DNA of 64,000 bases, from NCBI RefSeq assembly GCF_018390635.1, contig NZ_JAHBGE010000036.1, positions 1 to 64,000 on the forward strand, read 5' to 3'. Positions 55,112-63,384 of the stretch are shown one piece after another (the first letter of the stretch is position 1; every line of letters starts with the position of its first letter). The notes beneath the pieces are model-generated. The model was not told where the DNA came from. It ran no database searches and was given only the letters and a program-made list of their open reading frames with translations. Made by a program: the position numbers and the translations under genes. This stretch comes from Ancylobacter lacus (lineage in GTDB: Bacteria > Pseudomonadota > Alphaproteobacteria > Rhizobiales > Xanthobacteraceae).

Positions 55112-55324
55112 TCAGCGGCTGGAGCGGGCGTTCTGCGCGACCTCAGCGGCGATGAAGGCGTCCGACACCGGGGCGGTCGCGGCGGCGGCGTTGCGGCCCT
55201 CGGTGACCGAGGCGGAAACGGCGGGCTTGCCGTAGAGGCTGGGGTCGCGGCCATCGGCGGCGTTGGCGACGACGACACCGCCGAGGGTGCTGAGGACGAG
55301 GGTGGCGAGGACGATCTTCTTCAT
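55112..55324 (-). CDS. Tiny secreted protein, tandem copy 3
   Basis: This 70-residue paralogue of copies 1 and 2 has a diverged signal peptide (MKKIVLATLVLSTLGGVVV). The last 30 residues, from TEGRNAAAATAP to ARSSR, are identical to the other copies. The mixture of diverged 5' and identical 3' parts suggests gene conversion. It is the promoter-proximal member on the minus strand, and a perfect palindrome lies about 107 bases upstream. Confidence 0.8.
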   Translation of the reverse strand: MKKIVLATLVLSTLGGVVVANAADGRDPSLYGKPAVSASVTEGRNAAAATAPVSDAFIAAEVAQNARSSR

Positions 55325-55430
55325 GGTGGTCTCTCCTGTGGAAGGGCGGTCTCGTTGGCCGCGCCGTTTCGATGGAGAGAACCTAATCCCGGCAAATTCG
55401 CAGGACCAGTTGTGTTAAGGCGCTCGAAAC

Positions 55431-55451
55431 ATTGCGTATACGCAATTGCGT
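55431..55451. promoter_or_regulatory. Two overlapping perfect palindromes
   Basis: ATTGCGTATACGCAAT (55431-55446) is a perfect 16-base palindrome. It overlaps ACGCAATTGCGT (55440-55451), a perfect 12-base palindrome. They lie 107 bases upstream of tandem copy 3 on its coding strand and 38 bases after the GlpM-like gene. The pattern resembles GntR-type operators. It likely controls the tiny secreted protein cluster. Confidence 0.5.
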
Positions 55452-55488
55452 GGCCGTGCCGAGGCGGAATGCAGGCGACTCTGTGGGA

Positions 55489-55818
55489 TCACAGCAGCTG
55501 CGGCAGCAGAAAGATCGCCAGCGCCACCGCCAGCCAGGCGGCCAGCCCGCCGAGGATGGCGAGGCGGTAGTCCACCGCGCCAACCAGCAGCCAGCAGGTG
55601 CCGAGGAAGACGAGATAGGCGGGAATCGTGCGCAGGCTGGAGAGGCAGGCGGTGCGGACGCCGGCGGGGTCGCCCTTGGCCCCCACCGCCAGCAGCGCGA
55701 ACACCACCAGCACCGGCGCCAGCGGCAGGATGCCCGGCAGCACATTGCCGCGCTTCGAGGCGAGCACGATGAGCGCGGTGACGAGGCCGCCCAGGGCACC
55801 CTTCCAGAGCACGTCCAT
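55489..55818 (-). CDS. GlpM-like small membrane protein
   Basis: This 109-residue protein has four predicted membrane helices. The start MDVLWKGALGGLVTALIVL and the KRGNVLPGILPLAPVLVVFAL segment resemble the GlpM family, first seen near Pseudomonas alginate/glycerol genes and still of unclear function. GGGGAG lies about ten bases before the ATG. It is downstream of ycjF with a 74-base gap. Confidence 0.65.
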   Translation of the reverse strand: MDVLWKGALGGLVTALIVLASKRGNVLPGILPLAPVLVVFALLAVGAKGDPAGVRTACLSSLRTIPAYLVFLGTCWLLVGAVDYRLAILGGLAAWLAVALAIFLLPQLL

Positions 55819-55892
55819 TCCGCCGGTCTCCCCTCGCGCGGCAGGCCACGCCGCAGGCCCGGGCGGCACCGCCGCCGGCCGCGCGCTACCTA

Positions 55893-56990
55893 TCAGTCCG
55901 GGCGATTCGGCGCGTCCTTCTTTTCGGCCCGGGTGATGAAGCCGGAGGCGACATCGGCCAGCGCCGGCGGCTTCAGCGCCGCGAAGGGCAGCGGGCGCGT
56001 CACCTCGATGGCGGCGAGGCCGAGCCGGGCGGTGAGCAGGCCGTTCACCACGCCCTCGCCGAGCCGGGCGGAGAGTTTCGCCGCGAGGCCATGGCCCACC
56101 ACCTGCTGGATCAGCGAATCCCCCGCCGCCATGCCGCCGGTGACGGCGAGATGCGCCACCACCTGCCGGAACAGCCGGAACATGCCGAGCGCGCCCGGCC
56201 GGCCGCCATAGAGCAGGGCGAGGCGGCGGACGAGGCTCACCGCCGTCAGCAGCACGAAAACGAGGTCCACCGCCGCGCGCGGGCTCACCGCCGTCACCAC
56301 CGAGACCCGCTTGGCGGCGTCGGCCACCAGCTTGGTCGCCTCGGCGTCGAGCGGCGCCATGAGGTGGCGCTCGGCGAGGCGCACGAGGTCGGCGCCGTCG
56401 ATGATCTCCCCGAGATGGCCGGAAAGTTCGCTGCGGGCGCGGAACAGCCGCGGCACCCCTTTCGACAGCGTCATCAGCTCGGCGACCACGCCTTCCGCCT
56501 CGCGGCGGTCGTCGTGGAGCAGGGCGCGGGCGGCGGCGAGGCGCAGCCGGTTCAGCGTCTTCAGCCGCATCAGGCCGAACAGCTCCCGCCCGAGGATGGC
56601 CAGCGCCGCCACCACCAGCAGGGCGGCAAAGCCGGTGGCGGTCCAGCCCAGCCAGTCGGAGCGGGCGAACAGGTCCTCGATCAGCTTCCACACCGCGAGG
56701 CCGAGCCCCATGCTGACGAGGCCGCCGAGCCCGGTCCAGAACAGGGCGGCCCAGCGCGAGCCTTCCGGCGGGGAGGGGGGCAGCGGCAGTTCTTCCTCCG
56801 GCTCCGGCAGCACCGGGGCGGGGGTGACGACCACCGCGCCGCGCCGCACGGCGAGACCCTCCTCCGCCAGCACCACGTCGGGGTCGTCGAGCCGGAACGC
56901 CTGGGGGCGGCGGCCGTCGCGGGCGCGGAAGCCTTCGGCGTGCCCGGCGGCGGACGGGCCGGGGGTGGGGCGGTCGGTGTCGCGGGTCAT
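55893..56990 (-). CDS. ycjF: YcjF/TIGR01620 family membrane protein
   Basis: The protein has 365 residues: a disordered N-terminus (1-80), two membrane helices (about 85-107 and 115-140), and a C-terminal DUF697-like domain with GGRPGALGMFRLFRQVVAHLAVTGG. It is the standard partner of YcjX and starts two bases after its stop codon. In E. coli the pair is induced in the heat-shock/phage-shock setting; the molecular role is unresolved. Confidence 0.88.
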   Translation of the reverse strand: MTRDTDRPTPGPSAAGHAEGFRARDGRRPQAFRLDDPDVVLAEEGLAVRRGAVVVTPAPVLPEPEEELPLPPSPPEGSRWAALFWTGLGGLVSMGLGLAVWKLIEDLFARSDWLGWTATGFAALLVVAALAILGRELFGLMRLKTLNRLRLAAARALLHDDRREAEGVVAELMTLSKGVPRLFRARSELSGHLGEIIDGADLVRLAERHLMAPLDAEATKLVADAAKRVSVVTAVSPRAAVDLVFVLLTAVSLVRRLALLYGGRPGALGMFRLFRQVVAHLAVTGGMAAGDSLIQQVVGHGLAAKLSARLGEGVVNGLLTARLGLAAIEVTRPLPFAALKPPALADVASGFITRAEKKDAPNRPD

Positions 56991-56992
56991 GG

Positions 56993-58474
56993 TCACCTCA
57001 GCCGGTCGCCGAGCAGGAACTGCAGCGCGCGGTCGAGCCGGATATGGGGCAGCGGCAGCACCCGCCCCTCGGCGTTGCGCTCCACCAGCGGCGGGCGGAA
57101 GCGCAGGAAGCGGAAATCCCCGCCGGTGGCGTCGGTCAGGCCGCGAAAGCCGCCCCGGCCGGGATCGAACAGCGCGCCGGGATGCTCCGGCAGGTCGCCG
57201 GGAAAGACCGCGGCCTCGGCCATCCCGTCGAAGTCGGCGGCGTCGTACTGCCCGGCTTCCGGCACGCCGATGATGGCCGGCAGCTCGCTGCGGCCGCGCT
57301 TCACGCTCGCCTCGCGGGTGGCGCGCACCGCGGCCAGCGCGACGACGTCGATCTCGGCGCCGGCGTCGGAGGCGCGCGCCAGCGCCCGCTCCACCAGCCG
57401 GCGCAGGATCGCCTCCAGCCGGTCGTGACTGGTGTGGTGGAGGTGGTCGGCCTTGGTGGCGGCGAACAGCACGCGGTCGATGCGGTGGCGGAACAGGCTG
57501 CCGAGCCAGGAATTCCGCCCGGTGCGGAAGGCGGCGAGGATGCCGTCCAGCGCCGCCTCGAGGTCGGCCAGCGCGGCGGGGCCGGCGTTCAGGGCGGCGA
57601 GCACGTCGATCAGCACGATCTGGCGGTCCAGCCGGGCGAAATGATCGCGGAAGAACGGCCGCACGATGCGCTCGCGATAGGCCTCGAACCGCCGCGCCAT
57701 CATCGCCGCCAGCGAGCCGGCGGGCGGCTCGGCGCCCTCCGGCAGGTCGAGCGGGGCGAAGGTGAGGGCGGGCGAGCCTTCGAGATCGCCCGGCATGAGG
57801 AAGCGGCCCGGCGGCAGCAGGCTCATCGCCACCTCCTCCGCCCGGCAGGCGGCAAGATAGTCGGTGAACAGCGCGGCGAGGCGGCGGGCCTCGCCCTCCT
57901 CGGCCGGCGCCGCCGGATCGACCTGCGCCAGCGCGGCGAGGAAGGGGGCGGCGAGCGCCTGCCGCGCCGGCTCGCGGGCCAGCCGCAGGCTGGTGGCGGC
58001 GAAGTCGGCGAAGCGCTGGTCGAGCAGCGGCAGGTCGAGCAGCCACTCGCCGGGATAGTCGACGATGTCGAGCGTCAGCGTGCGCCGGCCCCCGCGCGCG
58101 GGGGCGTAGTCGATGGCGAGGCGCAGCTCGCTGATGCGGCGGGTGGACTCCGGCCAGCGCCGCTCCAGCATCAGCGTGTCGAGGTGGCTTTCATAGGCGA
58201 AGCGCGGCACCGCGTCGTCGGGCTGCGGCTCCAGCACGGCGCGGGCGATCCGCCCCTCATGCATCGCCTCGAACACCGGCAGCCGCCCGCCGCGGGTGAG
58301 GGCGTGGACCAGCGCGGTGGTGAACACCGTCTTGCCCGCCCGCGACAGGCCGGTGATGCCGAGCCGCAGCGTGGGGCTGGCGAGGTCCTCGGCGCGGTCG
58401 AGCAGGGTGAGGGCGGCGAGCCGCGCCTCCTCGACGAGGCCTTCATACCAGGAGGCCATATACCCGGACGCCAT
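56993..58474 (-). CDS. ycjX: YcjX-family P-loop GTPase-like protein
   Basis: This 493-residue YcjX/DUF463 protein has a Walker A GLSRAGKTVF near residue 45, LDIVDYPGEWLLDLPLL as a Walker B/switch region and VLFAATKADHLHHTSHDRL as the base-recognition motif. Members are stress-induced P-loop proteins that act with YcjF at the membrane. ATG 58474 follows GGAGGAGG at about nine bases. It follows the sixA-like gene by five bases. Confidence 0.92.
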   Translation of the reverse strand: MASGYMASWYEGLVEEARLAALTLLDRAEDLASPTLRLGITGLSRAGKTVFTTALVHALTRGGRLPVFEAMHEGRIARAVLEPQPDDAVPRFAYESHLDTLMLERRWPESTRRISELRLAIDYAPARGGRRTLTLDIVDYPGEWLLDLPLLDQRFADFAATSLRLAREPARQALAAPFLAALAQVDPAAPAEEGEARRLAALFTDYLAACRAEEVAMSLLPPGRFLMPGDLEGSPALTFAPLDLPEGAEPPAGSLAAMMARRFEAYRERIVRPFFRDHFARLDRQIVLIDVLAALNAGPAALADLEAALDGILAAFRTGRNSWLGSLFRHRIDRVLFAATKADHLHHTSHDRLEAILRRLVERALARASDAGAEIDVVALAAVRATREASVKRGRSELPAIIGVPEAGQYDAADFDGMAEAAVFPGDLPEHPGALFDPGRGGFRGLTDATGGDFRFLRFRPPLVERNAEGRVLPLPHIRLDRALQFLLGDRLR

Positions 58475-58479
58475 GCCGC

Positions 58480-58995
58480 TCAGTCCTCCTCCAGCCCGAG
58501 GGCGCGGGGCGTGGCGAAGTGCGCCAGCACCCCGGTGCCCGGCGCGACCCTCGCCCAGTCCGCGGCCGGCAGGTCGATGACGGCGAGGCTGGCGGTGGGG
58601 TATTTGCGGGGCAGGCGTTCGCGCGCCTGCGGCGTCACCAGCAGGGCCAGCAGGTCCTCGAAGCCGGGATTGTGGCCGACCAGCATGAGGCTGGCGGTGG
58701 CGGCGTCCTCCTCGCGCAGCAGCGCGAGCAGATCCTCGGCGGCGGCGTGGTAGATGCGCTCCTCGAAGCCCTGCCAGGGCATCGGTGCCCAGTGCCGGCT
58801 CATCTCGATCCAGGTTTCCACCGTGCGGCGGGCGGGCGACACCAGCACCCGCTGCGGCAGCAGGTCCCGCGTGGCGATGAAGGCGCCCATGGCGGGCGCG
58901 GCGTGGAGCCCGCGCGGGGCGAGCGGGCGGTCGCGGTCGGCGACGCCCTCGGGCCAGGCGGACTTGGCGTGTCGGAACAGCATCAGGCGGGGCAT
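58480..58995 (-). CDS. sixA: SixA-like histidine phosphatase
   Basis: This 171-residue phosphoglycerate-mutase-like phosphatase has the catalytic RHAK motif (R8-H9-A10-K11) and a second histidine in VGHNPGFEDLLALL. SixA dephosphorylates histidine-phosphotransfer (HPt) proteins in E. coli, including the nitrogen phosphotransferase relay. It is the first gene of a tight sixA-ycjX-ycjF operon. Confidence 0.88.
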   Translation of the reverse strand: MPRLMLFRHAKSAWPEGVADRDRPLAPRGLHAAPAMGAFIATRDLLPQRVLVSPARRTVETWIEMSRHWAPMPWQGFEERIYHAAAEDLLALLREEDAATASLMLVGHNPGFEDLLALLVTPQARERLPRKYPTASLAVIDLPAADWARVAPGTGVLAHFATPRALGLEED

Positions 58996-59179
58996 GCGGA
59001 CTCGGGATGGTGGCGGGAGGGGCTGGCGGCACGGCGGGGTCGCGGGTGTGGTTCGCAGGCGGCGGCCGCGCGTCTTCGCCGCCGGTGTCGCGGCACTATA
59101 TGGGCACGCCGCGCCGTGGCGACAGGTCCGCGCCAGCGCGGGCGGATGACATGGCGGGGCGATTCACCGTAACGTCACC

Positions 59180-59191
59180 GTCACACGTGAC
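59180..59191. promoter_or_regulatory. Inverted repeat upstream of mipA-like gene
   Basis: GTCAC-AC-GTGAC is a perfect five-base inverted repeat with a two-base spacer, about 70 bases before the mipA-like start. It sits in the AT-richer promoter region shared with the divergent sixA operon. The assignment is tentative. Confidence 0.3.
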
Positions 59192-59260
59192 TTTTCGGCA
59201 ACCAATCGTAAGCGTTTGTACGGTAGTAGTTTCCACGTCTTGCTGTTCAGGGTGGTCAGA

Positions 59261-60148
59261 ATGCGTTCATCGGCGATCGGTCTTGCGCTTTTGGCGGGTG
59301 TCGTCGCGGCGCCCCTCGCGACGTCCGAGGTCCGGGCCGCCGACGCCGCCTTCGGCACGCCCGCCGTGGCGGCCGAGGCCACCCAGTCGCGCGAATGGAC
59401 GGTGACGGTGGGCGCCTATGTGCTGGGCGAGCCGGACTATTTCGGCTCCAGCGACTACGGCGCCACCGTGCTGCCGCTGTTCTACATCACCCGCGCCTAC
59501 AAGCTCAGCTCGTTCCGCAGCTTCTACGACAACCCGTCGATCGCGCTGTTCGACACCGGCACCTTCGAGGCCGGCATCGTCGGCGACATGGTGTGGCAGC
59601 GCAAGGCGAGCGACTACTCCTCGCTGCGCGGCCTCGACAATGTCGACTACGCCTATGAGGTCGGCGGCTACGCCCAGATCTTCCCGGCCGACTGGCTGCG
59701 CCTGCGCGGCGAGGTGCGCTATGGCTTCGGCGGGTTCGAGGGCGTGGTGGCGGACCTGACCGCCGACTTCATCTATTATGTGCCGCAGTGGGACATGGCG
59801 TTCTCGGCCGGCCCGCGCATCACCCTGGCGAGCTCGGGCTTCACCGACGCCTATTTCGGCATTTCCGACCAGGAATCGGCCAACGCCATCGCCCAGGGCA
59901 ACAACCTCACCCCCTATGAGGCCGGCGGCGGCATCTACTCCTATGGCCTCGGCGCCCAGGTGCTGAAGGATTTCGGCAACGGCTTCCGCGGCAGCGTCTA
60001 TGCCGAGTATCGCTATCTCGCCGACGAGGCCGCCAACAGCCCGATCGTGGTGCAGAACGGCGACCGCAACCAGGTGCAGGCCGGCGTCTCGCTGTCCTAC
60101 ACCTTCTTCCTCGGCTTCGACACCAATCCCTTCACCGGGGAGAAGTGA
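59261..60148 (+). CDS. MipA/OmpV family outer membrane protein
   Basis: The 295-residue precursor has a signal peptide ending near VRAADA (about residue 27), then alternating beta-barrel-type sequence. YVLGEPDYFGSSDYGATVLPLFYITRAYKL is typical of MipA/OmpV, and a C-terminal aromatic strand (SLSYTFFLGF) ends it. Members act as porin-like proteins or scaffold murein enzymes. An intrinsic terminator follows. Confidence 0.9.
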   Translation: MRSSAIGLALLAGVVAAPLATSEVRAADAAFGTPAVAAEATQSREWTVTVGAYVLGEPDYFGSSDYGATVLPLFYITRAYKLSSFRSFYDNPSIALFDTGTFEAGIVGDMVWQRKASDYSSLRGLDNVDYAYEVGGYAQIFPADWLRLRGEVRYGFGGFEGVVADLTADFIYYVPQWDMAFSAGPRITLASSGFTDAYFGISDQESANAIAQGNNLTPYEAGGGIYSYGLGAQVLKDFGNGFRGSVYAEYRYLADEAANSPIVVQNGDRNQVQAGVSLSYTFFLGFDTNPFTGEK

Positions 60149-60214
60149 GCCGGCGCCCCGCGCCGCGGCTCTCTCCGTCGCGGCCGCGCCCCCGCGCGAT
60201 GCGCCTTCGCTGAC

Positions 60215-60240
60215 AAAGGCCGGGTTCGTCCCGGCCTTTT
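60215..60240 (+). terminator. Intrinsic terminator after mipA-like gene
   Basis: AAAGGCCGGG and CCCGGCCTTT form a perfect ten-base stem with loop TTCGT, ending in a TTTT run. The rest of the gap to the next small frame (60241-60462) contains CGGAAC-TAT-GTTCCG, a perfect inverted repeat at 60326-60340, and nothing else I recognise. Confidence 0.9.
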
Positions 60241-60462
60241 CCGTGTCGGCGTCGCGGATGGGCGACGTTCCTTGCATGCGTGCAGGATGATGATCGCGCC
60301 AAGGCCAGTGGCGCGGCGCCCGTGCCGGAACTATGTTCCGCCCCGTGTCCGGCGCCTGCCGCGCCGGCTGTCGTTCATTCTCCCTTAACCCCGCGGGGCG
60401 CATGCAGCGCGCCTCCCGGCGTCGCCCGTCGGCGGCGCCCGCTCTGCTTTTCAGGATATGCC

Positions 60463-60573
60463 ATGAACAGGTTCATCATCGCCGTCGCGCTCCTCGTGAC
60501 GCTGGGGTCGGTGGCGGTCCAGCTCGCCGATGGCGGGGTCCACGGCTCGATGGCGATCCCGCTGCGCCCCTGA
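60463..60573 (+). CDS. Putative 36-residue microprotein with hydrophobic N-terminus
   Basis: The frame starts MNRFIIAVALLVTLGSVAV and ends in a short polar tail of about 15 residues. AGGA lies eight bases before the ATG. Its N-terminus resembles the signal peptides of the tandem tiny secreted proteins about 5 kb away. It may be a secreted peptide or a single-helix membrane peptide; coding potential is uncertain. Confidence 0.45.
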   Translation: MNRFIIAVALLVTLGSVAVQLADGGVHGSMAIPLRP

Positions 60574-60746
60574 TTCCGCGCTGGTATGGCGGTGCCCGCG
60601 CCGCGCCGGCCGCCGCCGCCGCCGGCCGCCGCGCCACGCAAAGACCGCGCCAGCACGTGCAAAACCTTGTCCCGCCTGCCTTCTTCTTCCGCGCAAGGTG
60701 CTGAAAAATCCAGCATTTCGTGAAGTGTGAATGACATTCAGAACGG

Positions 60747-60775
60747 TTGTGCCGGCCTATCGGGGAGGCTATAAG
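60747..60775 (+). promoter_or_regulatory. Candidate sigma-70 promoter of dksA
   Basis: TTGTGC (60747-60752) and TATAAG (60770-60775) have an optimal 17-base spacer. A start point near 60783 would give a 52-base leader to dksA. Confidence 0.6.
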
Positions 60776-60834
60776 CGGGCGCCCGAGAGGGGCTCCAAAG
60801 AGGGTCTATCCCCTAAGGACGAGGACGAAAGCCG

Positions 60835-61251
60835 ATGTCGGTTGAGATCGACGAGGAGTATCGCCCCCGCGAGGACGAACCCTTCATGAACGAGCGGCAG
60901 CGGGAATATTTCCGCCAGAAGCTGCTCACCTGGAAGGACGACATCCTGCGCGAGGCGAAAGAGACGCTTCAGCATCTTCAGGACGAGAACCAGAACCACC
61001 CCGATATCGCCGATCGGGCGTCTTCTGAAACCGACCGCGCCATCGAATTGCGGGCCCGCGACCGCCAGCGCAAGTTGATCGCCAAGATCGACGCGGCGCT
61101 CGACCGCATCGAGGACGGCTCCTACGGCTATTGCGAGGAGACCGGCGAGCCGATCTCGCTGCGGCGTCTGGAAGCCCGCCCGATCGCCACCCTGTCGATC
61201 GAGGCCCAGGAGCGCCACGAGCGCCGCGAGCGGGTCTATCGCGACGACTGA
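60835..61251 (+). CDS. dksA: RNA polymerase-binding transcription factor DksA
   Basis: This 138-residue factor binds the RNA polymerase secondary channel and, with ppGpp, redirects transcription on starvation. A coiled coil (about 20-95) is followed by the globular end. The GYCEETGEPISLRRLEARPIA segment keeps only one cysteine, so the usual four-cysteine zinc site is absent, as in other alphaproteobacterial DksA proteins. It has its own promoter candidate and terminator. Confidence 0.95.
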   Translation: MSVEIDEEYRPREDEPFMNERQREYFRQKLLTWKDDILREAKETLQHLQDENQNHPDIADRASSETDRAIELRARDRQRKLIAKIDAALDRIEDGSYGYCEETGEPISLRRLEARPIATLSIEAQERHERRERVYRDD

Positions 61252-61315
61252 CCCTGCCTCGCCGTGACGACCGCCCCGCCGGGGGCCGTCCACAACCCGC
61301 CCGGGTGGCGGTCCT

Positions 61316-61358
61316 GCAAAAAGAATGGGCGGCGCCGCGCGAGCGGGCCGCCCTTTTT
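61316..61358. terminator. Terminator between dksA and FliO-like gene
   Basis: GGGCGGC (61327-61333) and GCCGCCC (61347-61353) form the stem, with TTTTT after it and AAAAAG before it. The A and T runs on both sides fit termination from either convergent gene. Confidence 0.8.
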
Positions 61359-61444
61359 GTTTCGCGCGTTCGAGCTGGCCGTGCACCCGGGAGCCGGCGC
61401 GCGTGTGGGAGCAAAGCCCCTGCGCCGGCCCGCGGGCACCCCAA

Positions 61445-62509
61445 TCAGCGCACCGGCCGCCGGTTCAGCAGGTTCGCCATCTCTTCGCTGATCTCCCGCC
61501 CGCTGGCGAGAAACGGGTCTTCATTGGGCGGGGGCACCTGGACTTCGGGGGCCGGCACCGCCATCCCCTCGAACGGGTCGTTCGGTTTCGCCGGGGCGGG
61601 GTCGACCCGCAGCACATCGCGCGGCTGGGCCGAGGCGGGCGCGGCGCGGCCGGCGCCCTCGGCCTGGAAATTGGCGCGGGGAATCTCCCGGCGCGGCACG
61701 GCCGGCTGCGGCGCGGCCACCACGGGAGGCGCCGGCGGGGGCGGCGGGGCCGGCGCGGGGGCCGGTTCCGGCTGCGGCCGGGGCCGGCGCATCGAGGCTT
61801 CCAGCGGGTCGGCCATCTCGGCGAAGCGGCGGTCCACCTTCACCGCGATCAGCGGCTCGTCGGGGTCGCGCGGGCGCGGCGGTGCTGGCGGCGCGCCGCG
61901 GCCCGGCTCGGTGGCGGGCTTCTTCACGCCCACCTCCTTCGCCACGGCGTCGAGCAGGTCGCCGACGCCCGGTTCGGGGTCTTCGCGCGGCTCCGGCGCC
62001 GCGGCCGGGGTGGCCGGGCTGCGCTGCGGCGCGCCGCTGCGGGCGAAGCGGCCCGTCAGGCTGGCCTTGGCCGGGGCGGGGGTGCCGTTCTCCGCCGCCA
62101 TGTCCTCGGCGCGCGGCAGCGGCCGCTCCGGCGGCAGGCTGCGCTGCGCCTTCACCGGCGGCACCGGCTCGGCGCTGCGGGGGCGGGCGGCCGGCTGGGC
62201 GCCGCGCTCCAGCGCCCGCAGCGAGCCCGGCTCGTCGATGCCGGTCTCGACCACCAGCTCGTTGGGTCCGCCGATGAGAATGAGGTGCTGGACGTCGTCG
62301 CGCTGGATCAGCAGCAGCCGGCGGCGCTCGTCCACCATCAGCTCGTCCAGCACGAACAGCCGGCGCGCCCGCGACTTGCGCCGGCCGGCCCGGCGGATCG
62401 ACCCCATCGCCCAGTTGAAGACCATGATGAGCACGACGAAACCGACCAGACCCACGGCAAGCCGGATGATCAGGTCGGTATCGAGGTTCGAGACGAGGTT
62501 CTGAAGCAT
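61445..62509 (-). CDS. FliO-domain membrane protein with long Pro-rich tail
   Basis: The protein has 354 residues. It has one N-terminal membrane helix (about 14-34), then a small domain RRLFVLDELMVDERRRLLLIQRDD...GGPNELVVETGI resembling FliO, the flagellar export-gate assembly factor. A 250-residue Pro/Ala-rich tail follows. FliO proteins are usually far shorter, and no flagellar gene is nearby, so a non-flagellar role is possible. ATG 62509 follows GGAGGG at five bases. Confidence 0.65.
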   Translation of the reverse strand: MLQNLVSNLDTDLIIRLAVGLVGFVVLIMVFNWAMGSIRRAGRRKSRARRLFVLDELMVDERRRLLLIQRDDVQHLILIGGPNELVVETGIDEPGSLRALERGAQPAARPRSAEPVPPVKAQRSLPPERPLPRAEDMAAENGTPAPAKASLTGRFARSGAPQRSPATPAAAPEPREDPEPGVGDLLDAVAKEVGVKKPATEPGRGAPPAPPRPRDPDEPLIAVKVDRRFAEMADPLEASMRRPRPQPEPAPAPAPPPPPAPPVVAAPQPAVPRREIPRANFQAEGAGRAAPASAQPRDVLRVDPAPAKPNDPFEGMAVPAPEVQVPPPNEDPFLASGREISEEMANLLNRRPVR

Positions 62510-62781
62510 CACGCCCTCCGGAGCGGGGATTTGTCCGCGTGTCCTTTTCCCGCGCCCGCGCCCGCGCCGCAAGCGCGACGATGCGGCCGGCCGCGTGCGG
62601 GCCCGGCGGTGTGGCCTGCGTGCCCCGCCCGCCGGGGTGGCGGGCGCCGCGCCCGGGCGACGCGACCTTCTCCCGCCGGCCGCCCGGCCTGAGGGGCGGC
62701 GGGAAAGCGGGGCAGACGGCGCCGCGGGCGGATGGCATTCTTTCCGCCATCCGTTTTGCCGGCGTTCCGGGAGGTGGCGTG

Positions 62782-63384
62782 GTGGCGACAGGCGCGGGCA
62801 GGGGCGAGGCCGGGCTGCGGCGGGCGGTGGCCGTGGTGGCGCTGGCGAATCTCGGCTTTTTCGGCGTGGAATTCGCCGTCGCCCTCGCCATCGGCTCGGT
62901 CGCGCTGTTCGCCGACTCCGTCGACTTCCTGGAGGATGCGGCGGTGAACGGGCTGATCCTGGCGGGGCTGGGCTGGGGCGAGCGAGCCCGCGCCCGCCTC
63001 GGCATGGTGCTGGCGGCGATCCTGCTGGTGCCGGCGGCGGCGACGCTGTGGACCGCCTGGCAGAAAGTCGCGGTGCCGGTCGCGCCCGCGCCGCTGGCGT
63101 TGTCCGTGACGGGGCTCGCCGCGCTGGCGGTCAATCTGGGCTGCGCCCTGCTGCTGGCGCGCTTCCGCCACCACGCCGGCAGCCTGACCCGCGCCGCCTT
63201 CCTCTCCGCCCGCAACGACGCGCTGGCCAATGTCGCGATCATCGCCGCCGGGCTGGTGACGGCGCTGCTGTGGCGCTCGGCCTGGCCGGACCTGCTGGTC
63301 GGGCTCGGCATCGCCGCGCTGAACGCCGATGCGGCGCGCGAGGTGTGGACGGCGGCCCGCCGCGAGCATCGCGCCGCCGCGTGA
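62782..63384 (+). CDS. Short cation-efflux (CDF-like) membrane protein
   Basis: This 200-residue, six-helix protein resembles the membrane domain of cation diffusion facilitators. DSVDFLEDAAVN in helix 2 and SARNDALANVA in helix 5 occupy the metal-ligand positions. It has none of the cytoplasmic C-terminal domain of full CDF proteins (about 300 residues), and it ends naturally. GTG 62782 follows GGGAGG; GTG 62779 is equally possible. Confidence 0.65.
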   Translation: MATGAGRGEAGLRRAVAVVALANLGFFGVEFAVALAIGSVALFADSVDFLEDAAVNGLILAGLGWGERARARLGMVLAAILLVPAAATLWTAWQKVAVPVAPAPLALSVTGLAALAVNLGCALLLARFRHHAGSLTRAAFLSARNDALANVAIIAAGLVTALLWRSAWPDLLVGLGIAALNADAAREVWTAARREHRAAA

